From an uncultured Oscillospiraceae bacterium (GTDB taxonomy: Bacteria; Bacillota; Clostridia; Oscillospirales; Oscillospiraceae): a stretch of DNA of 5,468 nt. Below the pieces are notes generated by a model. It made no database searches and was not told where the DNA came from. It worked only from the letters and a program-made list of their open reading frames with translations. Every line of letters begins with the position of its first letter. The first letter of the stretch is position 1. This document shows, piece after piece, positions 1-5,468 of this stretch. The position numbers were made by a program, and so were the translations under genes. The DNA is taken from the NCBI GenBank assembly GCA_934511165.1, contig CAKSWA010000071.1, positions 1 to 5,468 of the forward strand, read 5' to 3'.

Positions 1-99
1 ATCGATCCGCGTCTCGCCGCCTGCTCCGACGGCGGTCTCATGGAGGTCTTCTCCGGCGACTGGCTCGACGGCATGGCTGACGCCGTGGAGAAGCTCTGA
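1..99 (+). CDS. Partial CDS, C-terminal end of a probable Mrp/NBP35-family Fe-S carrier ATPase
   Basis: The frame is open from base 1 to a TGA at 97-99, giving 32 C-terminal residues; the start lies to the left of the window. The tail begins IDPRLAACSDGG and continues with MEVFSGDWLDGMADAVEKL. This resembles from memory the C-terminal end of Mrp/NBP35 P-loop ATPases, where an 'IDP.LA..CD.G' stretch is followed by an acidic 'GDWLD' segment and a short helix. Those proteins are cytosolic ATP-binding scaffolds or carriers for Fe-S clusters. No P-loop or metal-binding CxxC is in view, so the family call rests only on this short tail. Codon use matches the genes downstream. The next gene starts 9 nt after the stop, so the two are probably co-transcribed and may be translationally coupled. 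Another nucleotide-binding protein is possible. Confidence 0.5.
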   Translation: MDPRLAACSDGGLMEVFSGDWLDGMADAVEKL

Positions 100-108
100 G
101 CTCCGCTC

Positions 109-585
109 ATGGAAATTCGTCGGTTTGTTCCCGGAGAGGAATACGAGCTCAGCCGCCTCGCAGCGCGGACGCTGCTGGAGTACAACAGCCGGCACACCGC
201 CCCGGAGGAGGAGCCCTGGATCCCCCTGCTTGTGGAGAAATACCGTCCCGAGGCGATCCTTGGCTTTTCCGAGGCCGGGCACACGTATGTGCTCTGCGAC
301 GGGGACACGCTTCTCGGCATGGGCGGCGTGCGCAAGACCGGAGAGGACGAGTGCCTGATCTACGGTCTGTTCCTCGCGCCGGAGGCCATCGGGAAAGGGT
401 ACGGCGCGCAGCTTTTTCATGCGCTGGAAAAGGACGAGCTCTACACGCAGTGCAGCCGCGCCTGGCTCATCCCCACCACGGCGGCGCTCGGCTTTTATGA
501 AAAAATGGGCTATACCTATATGGACGGCTACCGCGTCCGCCGAAAGGACGACGGGCTGTTCTATATGGAAAAACCGTTGAAATGA
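109..585 (+). CDS. GNAT-family N-acetyltransferase
   Basis: This 158-residue protein has the usual length of a single-domain GNAT, a cytosolic enzyme that moves an acetyl group from acetyl-CoA to an amine. The N terminus (EIRRFVPGEEYELSRLA, from residue 2) fits strand 1 and helix 1 of the fold. Residues 82-100 form motif A: a strand (CLIYGLFLAPEA), then the acetyl-CoA pyrophosphate loop G95-K96-G97-Y98-G99-A100. Residues 126-135 (ALGFYEKMGY) are the typical motif B segment with the conserved Tyr. The substrate cannot be told; small-molecule amines, peptides and protein N termini are all possible. ATG 109 is chosen because it matches the fold boundary. Its SD is poor: the nearest GGAG (87-90) is 18 nt upstream, inside the preceding gene, so coupling to that gene is likely. 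A strong terminator follows 5 nt after the stop, so this is the last gene of its unit. Confidence 0.88.
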   Translation: MEIRRFVPGEEYELSRLAARTLLEYNSRHTAPEEEPWIPLLVEKYRPEAILGFSEAGHTYVLCDGDTLLGMGGVRKTGEDECLIYGLFLAPEAIGKGYGAQLFHALEKDELYTQCSRAWLIPTTAALGFYEKMGYTYMDGYRVRRKDDGLFYMEKPLK

Positions 586-590
586 CGACT

Positions 591-631
591 TCTCCCCCGC
601 AGGAGCGCTCCTGCGGGGGAGATTTTGTTTT
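591..631 (+). terminator. Intrinsic terminator after the GNAT gene
   Basis: Bases 591-606 and 607-622 are perfect reverse complements, giving a 16-bp GC-rich stem with no spacer; in RNA the central AGCGCT would open to form a small loop. It is followed by TTTT (623-626), one G and TTTT (628-631). The T tract lies only on the + side, because the bases left of the stem are not A-rich. It therefore terminates + strand transcription only and separates the Mrp-like/GNAT unit from the next promoter. Confidence 0.92.
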
Positions 632-644
632 CCCCGTCAAGGTC

Positions 645-673
645 TTTTCAACGGCGGAAAAATGCGGTATACT
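645..673 (+). promoter_or_regulatory. Sigma-70-type promoter of the U32-like/Ldh2 operon
   Basis: The -10 box TATACT (668-673) matches TATAAT at five of six bases. The -35 box TTTTCA (645-650) matches TTGACA at four of six, with an ideal 17-nt spacer. It sits just after the terminator and in the only clearly AT-richer stretch between the two units. The predicted start near 680 would give a leader of about 35 nt before the ATG at 715. The leader contains a short inverted repeat (687-700), but no riboswitch-sized structure fits. Confidence 0.72.
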
Positions 674-698
674 TTCCCTGTATCTTTTATGTATGCAT

Positions 699-704
699 AA
701 GGAG
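699..704 (+). promoter_or_regulatory. Ribosome binding site fixing the start at 715
   Basis: AAGGAG ends 10 nt before the ATG at 715 and 13 nt before a second in-frame ATG at 718. The frame stays open upstream to an ATG at 625, but that start would place the promoter inside the coding region and it has no SD. The SD therefore selects 715, with 718 as a less likely alternative. Confidence 0.8.
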
Positions 705-714
705 CGATGCCGTT

Positions 715-1641
715 ATGATGGAAGAATCGAGAGCGTTTCTGCGCACCCTGGGTCTGCCGGGGGGCGATCTTCACTCTCTCCCGGCCTCGGAGGCGACCTT
801 CCCCGGTGGGGCGCAGTTTGGCATTGAGATCCCCACGGTGAATACCGCCGCCGCCGCCCGCGCGCTGCTGCGCGAGGCGCAGCGTCTCGGCGTCACGGTC
901 AACCGCATCGACGAAACGCTCGGCGCCTTCCGCCACACGCGTGCCGAGCTTATGGAATATGCCGCGCTCTGCCGCGACAACGGCGTCGCTCTCACGGTAT
1001 CAATCGGCCCGCGCGCCGCTTACGACACCTCCGCTACCCGCCTCTCACGGCAGGGCGCCGTCATCGGCTACCGGCTGCGCGGCGAGGAACAGCTCGTCCG
1101 CGCGCTGGAGGACGCGAAGCGCGTGTGCGATCTCGGCATCCGGGGGCTTCTCGTATACGACGAGGGGCTTCTCTGGGTACTCCATGAGGCGCGCCGCGCC
1201 GGTGAGCTGCCCGCGGACACAGTGCTCAAGGCGAGCGCCCACTGCGGCCACGGGAACGGCGCTTCGTTCCGTCTGCTTGAGCAGTGCGGCGCGGACAGCA
1301 TTAACCCCGTGCGCGATCTTTCGCTGGATATGCTCTGCGCGCTGCGCGCGAGCGTTTCCGTCCCGCTCGACATCCATACCGACTGCCCGGAGGCGTCCGG
1401 CGGATTCATCCGCACCTACGAAGCTCCGGAGATCGTGCGCTGCTGCGCGCCGGTGTTTCTCAAAACCGGCAACAGCGCTCTCGCCGCCCACGGCTCGCTG
1501 CCGACGGAGGCGGACGCCGCACGCATGGCGCAGCAGGCCTCCATTGTGATGGAAATGCTCGGCCGGTATCTTCCCGGAGCGCGCCAGCTCAGCCGCGGCG
1601 AAGGCCACGGGCAGGTCGCCGAAGCGGAGGTCCGTGTATGA
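715..1641 (+). CDS. TIM-barrel protein of the 'U32 family peptidase'-like group
   Basis: This 308-residue cytosolic protein has no signal peptide or membrane segment. Strand-helix alternation throughout fits a TIM barrel: GAQFGIEIPTVNT (32-44), GVTVNRIDE (59-67), GVALTVSIGPRAAYD (90-104), GAVIGYRLRG (114-123), GIRGLLVYDEGLLWVL (141-156), LKASAHCGHGN (171-181), GADSINPVRDLSLD (192-205), VPLDIHTDCPEASGGFIRTYE (from 216) and APVFLKTGN (245-253). From memory these resemble proteins labelled 'U32 family peptidase' in actinobacteria and Firmicutes. The classical U32 signature with its paired cysteines is not visible, so peptidase activity should not be assumed; a role in amino-acid or hydroxy-acid breakdown is as likely. 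Candidate active-site residues are the polar barrel-end groups D149/E150, H176-H179-N181 and D219/H221/D223. It is the first gene after the promoter and its stop overlaps the Ldh2 start by ATGA, so the two are translationally coupled. The fold is fairly safe; the reaction is unknown. Confidence 0.72.
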   Translation: MMEESRAFLRTLGLPGGDLHSLPASEATFPGGAQFGIEIPTVNTAAAARALLREAQRLGVTVNRIDETLGAFRHTRAELMEYAALCRDNGVALTVSIGPRAAYDTSATRLSRQGAVIGYRLRGEEQLVRALEDAKRVCDLGIRGLLVYDEGLLWVLHEARRAGELPADTVLKASAHCGHGNGASFRLLEQCGADSINPVRDLSLDMLCALRASVSVPLDIHTDCPEASGGFIRTYEAPEIVRCCAPVFLKTGNSALAAHGSLPTEADAARMAQQASIVMEMLGRYLPGARQLSRGEGHGQVAEAEVRV

Positions 1642-2687
1642 GTGAACGCATCGATTCCGCCGCGCTGCGCGCCTTTTCCGAAGCACTCTGCCGCGCGGTT
1701 GGGCTTTCGGCGCAGGATGCCGCGATTCTTGCCGACAGCATCGTCTTTGCCGAGTGCCGGGGCGTTACGTCGCACGGGCTGCTGCGTTTGCCGCAGTACA
1801 TCGCCCGCCTCCGCACGGGCGCGGCGGCGATGAATGTTTCCATGCCGTTCACGATGGAGTCCGGCGGCACGGCACGGCTCGACGCGCAGAACGGTCTCGG
1901 CCAGCTCGCCGGGCGGAAGGCCGCCGCCAAGGCGGAGGAGCTCGCCGCAGCATATGGCGTTTCGTTCGTTGCGGTGGCAAACTCCAACCACTTCGGCACC
2001 GGCGCGTGGTACGCCATCCCTTCGGCACAGCGCGGCTTTTTCGCCTTCAACATCTCCTCGGCGGCAAGCGCCATGGCGCCGCACGGCGCAGCGCAGCCGC
2101 TTCTCGGCACCGATCCGCTCGGTCTCGCGCTGCCGCGCGGCGAGGGGAAATCCCCGCTCGCGCTCGACATGGCGCTCTCCACCGTCGCGCGCGGCAAGAT
2201 CCGCTATGCTGCGCTGAACGGCACGCCCATCCCCGACACCTGGGGGCTGGACGCGCATGGCGCGCCCACGACCGACGCCTCCGCCGTTCTGCACGGCGGC
2301 ACGCTCCTCCCCGCCGGAGGCGCGAAGGGCTCGGGGCTCGCGATCTTTATTGAACTTCTCTGCGCCGTGCTCACGGGCAGCGGCGCGCTCGGCGGCGCGG
2401 GGCTGCTCTCCGATCTCTCGCGCCCGGCGGGAACGGGGCACGTGTTCGGCTGCGTGGATATTAAGCGCTTTCTGCCGCTCGAAGCCTTTGAGGCCCTGTG
2501 CGAGGAAAGCCTTTTGCGCGTGACCTCTCTCACCCCGGCGCAGCCGGGCGGCGAGGTATTGCTCCCCGGTGAGCCGGAGGAGCGCTGTGCCGCCGATCGC
2601 GCGGCGAACGGCGTGCCGGTCGCTCCGGCGCTTCGCGACACGCTCAACGCGCTCGCCGAAGAGCTCGGCTGCGCGGAGAGACTCTGA
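1638..2687 (+). CDS. Ldh2/MDH2/AllD-family NAD(P)-dependent 2-hydroxyacid (malate/lactate-type) dehydrogenase
   Basis: This protein has 349 residues, the normal length for the family, and is cytosolic. The family reversibly oxidises 2-hydroxy acids (malate, L-lactate, ureidoglycolate, sulfolactate, 2,3-diketogulonate) or reduces cyclic imines, using NAD(P) on a fold unrelated to classical LDH. Hallmarks, in order, are the catalytic-His segment R41-G42-V43-T44-S45-H46-G47, the N-S-N-H118-F-G segment at 115-120, L-G-T-D-P (156-160), L-D-M-A-x-S-T-V-A-R-G-K (176-187), the W-x-L-D-x-x-G-x-P-T-T-D block at 202-213, and the glycine-rich L-P-x-G-G-x-K-G-x-G-L region at 224-234. G-H-V-F-G-C-V-D (267-274) matches the usual late strand. 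All motifs are intact, so the enzyme is probably active. Its ATG overlaps the stop of the U32-like gene (ATGA), so both products probably serve one pathway. Which substrate it uses cannot be settled from sequence. Confidence 0.9.
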   Translation: MSERIDSAALRAFSEALCRAVGLSAQDAAILADSIVFAECRGVTSHGLLRLPQYIARLRTGAAAMNVSMPFTMESGGTARLDAQNGLGQLAGRKAAAKAEELAAAYGVSFVAVANSNHFGTGAWYAIPSAQRGFFAFNISSAASAMAPHGAAQPLLGTDPLGLALPRGEGKSPLALDMALSTVARGKIRYAALNGTPIPDTWGLDAHGAPTTDASAVLHGGTLLPAGGAKGSGLAIFIELLCAVLTGSGALGGAGLLSDLSRPAGTGHVFGCVDIKRFLPLEAFEALCEESLLRVTSLTPAQPGGEVLLPGEPEERCAADRAANGVPVAPALRDTLNALAEELGCAERL

Positions 2688-2719
2688 ATCCGGCATTTCA
2701 AACCCTTTATACATTTTGG

Positions 2720-2726
2720 AAGGAGG
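2720..2726 (+). promoter_or_regulatory. Strong ribosome binding site for the patatin-GT4 gene
   Basis: AAGGAGG ends 12 nt before ATG 2739, a slightly long but workable spacing. It is the strongest SD in the window and supports 2739 as the start. The 51-nt gap after the Ldh2 stop has no terminator hairpin, so readthrough from the upstream operon is possible. Confidence 0.82.
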
Positions 2727-2738
2727 ACGTATCCCCCC

Positions 2739-5222
2739 ATGAAACTCCGCATTGACACCTCCCGCTCCTACGCGCTCGCGCTCGAAGGCGGCGGGGCAAA
2801 GGGCGCATACCAGATCGGCGCATGGAAAGCGCTGCGCGAAGCGGGCGTGAAGATCGACGCCGTCGCGGGCACCTCCGTCGGCGCGCTCAACGGCTCGCTC
2901 ATCGTGATGGGCGATCTGGAAAAGGCGGAAAACATCTGGGAAAACATCCGCTATTCGCAGGTCATGGACGTGGACGACGAGACGATGTCGCGCCTTTTGA
3001 AGGGCGGCGTGAAGCTCGACGAGCTCGACAGCGTGGCGCAGCAGATGTTCGAAGTGATAAAAAACCGCGGCTTTGACGTTACGCCGCTGCGCAAGTGGAT
3101 ATCGCAGGTCGTGGACGAGAAAACGGTGCGCGAATCCCCCGTGGAGCTTTTCATCGACACGTTCTCCCTTTCGGACGGGAAGCTGCTCGAGCTGCGCGCG
3201 AAGGACCTGCCGGAGGGCACGCTCTGCGACATGCTGCTCGCAAGCGCCTATCTCCCGGTGTTCCGCAGCGAAAAGCTCGGCGGCAAGCGCTACGCCGACG
3301 GCGGTCTGCGCGATGTGCTGCCGCTGCATGTGCTCATTGAGCACGGCTACAAGGACATTCTCGCGCTGCGGCTCTTCGGCATCGGCGTGGAGCGCTCGGT
3401 GAAGATCCCGGAGGATACGCGCGTCTATACCGTTGAGCCGACGGCCGATCTCGGCAGCACGCTCGAATTTGAACCGGCGCAGAGCCGGGAAAACCTGCGC
3501 GCCGGATATTACGATATGCAGCGCTTCCTCTACGGGCTGCGCGGCACGAAATACTATGTGGACTGCGATTGGGACGAGACGAAGGCGCTCTCGCTTTTGT
3601 CGGACGCCGCCTCCGCCGGGGAGAGTGTCAGCCTGCGCACGCTCTGCGAAAAGCAGCTCCCCGCGCTCGCCAAGCGGCTCGACGCGGAAAAGGGCGATTA
3701 CACCGATCTCGCCGTGGCGCTCGTCGAGGCCGCGGCGGAGCACAAGGGCGTTGATCCCTGGCAGATCGTCACGGCGGACGCGCTGCTCGAGCTTGCCGGC
3801 GGCGGAGCCGCTCTCGCCGCGGCATTTGCCGAACCGGCGGCGCGTAAGCTCGCCCGGCAGGGCGGAACGGCGCGGCCGGCCCCGGCGCTGCTGGGTCGCA
3901 AGCGGCCCGCGCAGGGCTGCCGCCGTCCGGACGGCGGCGAGGGGCTGAACGTCTGTCTGATGAACGACTCGTTCCCGCCGGTCGTGGACGGTGTGGCGAA
4001 CGCCGTGGTGAACTATGCGAAGATCCTCACCGAGACCGAGGGGCTCTGCGCCGTGGCAACGCCGGAGTATCCGGGCGTTGTGGACGATTACCCGTTCCCC
4101 GTCGTGCGCTATCCGAGCATCGACACGACGAAGATGACCGGCTACCGCGCCGGAAACCCGTTCGCCCCGGCAGCCGTGGCGGAGCTTGCGGCGATGGACT
4201 TTGACATCATCCACACGCATTGCCCGGTCGTTTCCACGCTGCTCGCGCGCAGTCTGCGCGAGGCGATCGATAAGCCGGTCGTGTTCACCTATCACACCAA
4301 ATTCGATATCGACATCGCCAAGGCCGTCCGCGGCAAAACGCTGCAGGACGCGGCAGTGAAGCTCCTGGTAAGCAACATTTCCGCGTGTGACGAGGTATGG
4401 GTCGTGAGCCGCGGCGCGGGAGAAAATCTCCGCTCTCTCGGCTACGCGGGCGACTACATCGTCATGCCGAACGGCGTCGATCTCCCGCGCGGCAAGGCAT
4501 CCCCGGAGGCCGTGGACGCGCTGAGCAGAAAATGGGCGCTGCCCGCCGATAAGCCGGTATACCTGTTCATCGGGCGCATCATGTGGTACAAGGGGCTGCG
4601 CATCATTCTCGACGGGCTCAAAAAGGTGCGCGACGCCGGCGGCGATTTCTGCATGGTGTTCGTCGGCGACGGGCAGGACCGCCCCGCTGTGGAGGAATAC
4701 GCCGCGCAGCTCGGTCTTACCGATCTCTGCCGCTTCACCGGCACCGAGCGCGACCGCGACGCGATCCGCGCATGGTATACCCGTGCCGATCTCCTGCTCT
4801 TCCCCTCGACGTTCGACACGAACGGCCTCGTTGTGCGCGAGGCGGCGGCGTGCTCGCTCGGCAGCGTGCTCATTGAGGGCAGCTGCGCCGCCGAGGGCAT
4901 CACCGACGGCGACACCGGCATCCTCATCCCCGAAAGCGGCGACGGTCTCGCCGCAGCGCTGCTGCGCGAGGGCGTAAACCGCGAGTATTTCGCCCGCATC
5001 GGCGAAACGGCCTCGGAGAAGATCTATCTCTCCTGGGAGGACAGCGTGAAAAACGCGCGTGCGCAGTACCGCAGCGTGATCGAGCGCTGGAACAGCGGCG
5101 AGCTGCCGCGCCGCCGCGTTCTCCCCGGCGCGCCGGAATGGACCGGCGACGTTGCCGAGCTCATCAACCGCGCCCGCACCAGCTGGGACAAGGCAAGAGA
5201 AGCACTGGACCGGTATCTGTAA
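2739..5222 (+). CDS. Fusion protein: patatin-like phospholipase domain plus GT4-family glycosyltransferase domain
   Basis: This 827-residue protein has two enzymes in one frame and no signal peptide or membrane span. Residues 8 to about 270 are a patatin-like lipid acyl hydrolase: oxyanion loop E-G17-G18-G19-A20-K21-G22, nucleophile elbow G44-T45-S46-V47-G48 and catalytic D187-G188-G189, so the Ser46/Asp187 dyad is intact. Residues about 271-375 are a helical patatin tail. An Ala/Pro/Arg-rich linker (about 376-402) leads to a full GT4 domain: N-V-C-L-M-N-D-S-F-P-P from 404, D489-I-I-H-T-H494, F-T-Y-H519-T-K, P577-N-G-V-D, G612-R-I-M-W-Y-K618-G in the donor-binding half, G643-D-G, and P689-S-T-F-D693-T-N-G...E701 in place of the usual E-x7-E. 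GT4 enzymes are retaining and use nucleotide sugars; relatives include diacylglycerol glucosyltransferases, so a lipid acceptor is plausible. Both domains look functional. The junction lacks an ATG where a lone GT4 would begin, so fusion by mutation or a base-call error is possible. The domain calls are firm; the substrates are not. Confidence 0.88.
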   Translation: MKLRIDTSRSYALALEGGGAKGAYQIGAWKALREAGVKIDAVAGTSVGALNGSLIVMGDLEKAENIWENIRYSQVMDVDDETMSRLLKGGVKLDELDSVAQQMFEVIKNRGFDVTPLRKWISQVVDEKTVRESPVELFIDTFSLSDGKLLELRAKDLPEGTLCDMLLASAYLPVFRSEKLGGKRYADGGLRDVLPLHVLIEHGYKDILALRLFGIGVERSVKIPEDTRVYTVEPTADLGSTLEFEPAQSRENLRAGYYDMQRFLYGLRGTKYYVDCDWDETKALSLLSDAASAGESVSLRTLCEKQLPALAKRLDAEKGDYTDLAVALVEAAAEHKGVDPWQIVTADALLELAGGGAALAAAFAEPAARKLARQGGTARPAPALLGRKRPAQGCRRPDGGEGLNVCLMNDSFPPVVDGVANAVVNYAKILTETEGLCAVATPEYPGVVDDYPFPVVRYPSIDTTKMTGYRAGNPFAPAAVAELAAMDFDIIHTHCPVVSTLLARSLREAIDKPVVFTYHTKFDIDIAKAVRGKTLQDAAVKLLVSNISACDEVWVVSRGAGENLRSLGYAGDYIVMPNGVDLPRGKASPEAVDALSRKWALPADKPVYLFIGRIMWYKGLRIILDGLKKVRDAGGDFCMVFVGDGQDRPAVEEYAAQLGLTDLCRFTGTERDRDAIRAWYTRADLLLFPSTFDTNGLVVREAAACSLGSVLIEGSCAAEGITDGDTGILIPESGDGLAAALLREGVNREYFARIGETASEKIYLSWEDSVKNARAQYRSVIERWNSGELPRRRVLPGAPEWTGDVAELINRARTSWDKAREALDRYL

Positions 5223-5293
5223 GATTTCGGTAACGGCCCCCTCGTGCATTTCTCCATCAGAGGCGGCAAGTACGGTTTGCAGTAAGCTGGCTT

Positions 5294-5391
5294 GGCTCCC
5301 TCCTTGAGGGAGCTGGCAGCTATGCTGACTGAGGGAGTTACTCCTTCCGTCTCGGCACTTTGTGCCGAGCCACCTCCCTCAAAGAGGGAGG
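5294..5391. repeat. Hairpin-rich, MITE-like intergenic repeat
   Basis: Four short hairpins lie side by side. They are GCTCCCTC/GAGGGAGC (5295-5302 with 5306-5313, loop CTT), CAGC/GCTG (5317-5320 with 5324-5327), CTCGGCAC/GTGCCGAG (5351-5358 with 5362-5369, loop TTT) and CCTCCCTC/GAGGGAGG (5373-5380 with 5384-5391, loop AAA). The outer hairpins are also inverted copies of each other: 5295-5317 matches the reverse complement of 5369-5391 at 20 of 23 positions, so the unit has imperfect terminal inverted repeats. No coding frame is present. The layout resembles the small non-coding repeats common between genes in gut Clostridia. No clear target-site duplication is seen, and the exact ends are uncertain. 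Because it follows the fusion gene, its hairpins might slow or end transcription or stabilise the mRNA 3' end, but no T tract follows any of them. The 71 nt before it (5223-5293) show nothing recognisable. Confidence 0.75.
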
Positions 5392-5468
5392 CTGACAGGT
5401 TATCATGTGAAGTGCAACACCCCCGAGAAAAGGGGCGGTAGTGCGAAAAAAAGAAAGACAACACGACA

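Noticed and set aside
625..714. N-terminal extension of the U32-like gene to ATG 625
   Set aside because: This stretch holds the terminator's T tract, the -35 and -10 boxes and the SD, and the extra residues do not resemble the family. The start at 715 has a proper SD.
582..827. Small + strand frame overlapping the end of the GNAT gene and the start of the U32-like gene
   Set aside because: It runs through the terminator and promoter, has no SD, and overlaps a strong gene in another frame.
2685..2713. Possible promoter before the patatin-GT4 gene with TATACA at 2708-2713
   Set aside because: The -10-like box is fair, but the bases at 17-nt spacing (TGAATC, 2685-2690) match the -35 consensus at only two of six positions. 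Other spacings are no better.
1416..5249. A 1277-codon open frame on the minus strand spanning most of the window
   Set aside because: It lies antisense to three well-recognised + strand genes, is rich in Arg, Ala, His and Glu with no recognisable domain, and is the expected shadow of GC-rich codons with G or C in third position.
5294..5391. CRISPR array suggested by repeated GAGGGAG and CTCCCTC units
   Set aside because: The units are unevenly spaced, short and in opposing orientations. They form hairpins and have no constant-length spacers.
5421..5435. CCCC/GGGG hairpin as a terminator of the fusion gene
   Set aside because: The stem has only four pairs with a seven-base loop and is followed by a G- and A-rich sequence, not a T tract.
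5024..5464. 146-codon minus-strand frame at the right end
   Set aside because: It overlaps the GT4 coding region and runs through the hairpin repeat. Its residues show no known domain, so it is a chance frame.

Overview
The window is GC-rich, densely coded on the + strand, and looks like a chromosomal segment from a gut-type member of the Clostridia (Oscillospiraceae or a relative). That placement is an inference. It rests on strong GGAG-type ribosome binding sites, codons ending mostly in G or C, a clostridial-style GT4 glycosyltransferase, and a hairpin-rich GAGGGAG/CTCCCTC repeat of a type I associate with such genomes. No 16S, phage or plasmid gene is present to confirm it.

Layout. Bases 1-99 are the C-terminal end of a gene entering from the left, probably an Mrp/NBP35-type Fe-S carrier ATPase. 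A GNAT N-acetyltransferase (109-585) follows after 9 nt. A perfect 32-nt palindrome followed by two T4 tracts (591-631) ends this unit. A new unit starts with a recognisable promoter (645-673) and a good SD (699-704). It encodes a TIM-barrel protein related to what databases call 'U32 family peptidase' (715-1641), which overlaps by ATGA a complete Ldh2/AllD-type NAD(P)-dependent 2-hydroxyacid dehydrogenase (1638-2687). After 51 nt comes an 827-codon frame (2739-5222). It joins an intact patatin-like lipid acyl hydrolase domain to a complete GT4 glycosyltransferase. The last 246 nt contain no gene. They hold a compact element of four hairpins (5294-5391) and a tail that may be the edge of an insertion sequence.

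How the genes may work together. The U32-like protein and the Ldh2 dehydrogenase are translationally coupled and presumably act on one small-molecule pathway, but the substrate cannot be read from sequence. The patatin-GT4 polypeptide could couple lipid deacylation with glycosylation of a lipid acceptor, as in membrane glycolipid remodelling. It could share the U32-like/Ldh2 transcript, because no terminator separates them, but its own strong SD and the gap leave that open.

The point most worth a second look is the patatin-GT4 fusion. The place where a stand-alone GT4 would start now reads CTG-AAC-GTC in frame, and a TGA in the +1 frame overlaps that CTG. This looks like a relic of a two-gene ATGA overlap, or possibly a sequencing error. 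I found no CRISPR array, tRNA, rRNA, toxin-antitoxin or defence system.
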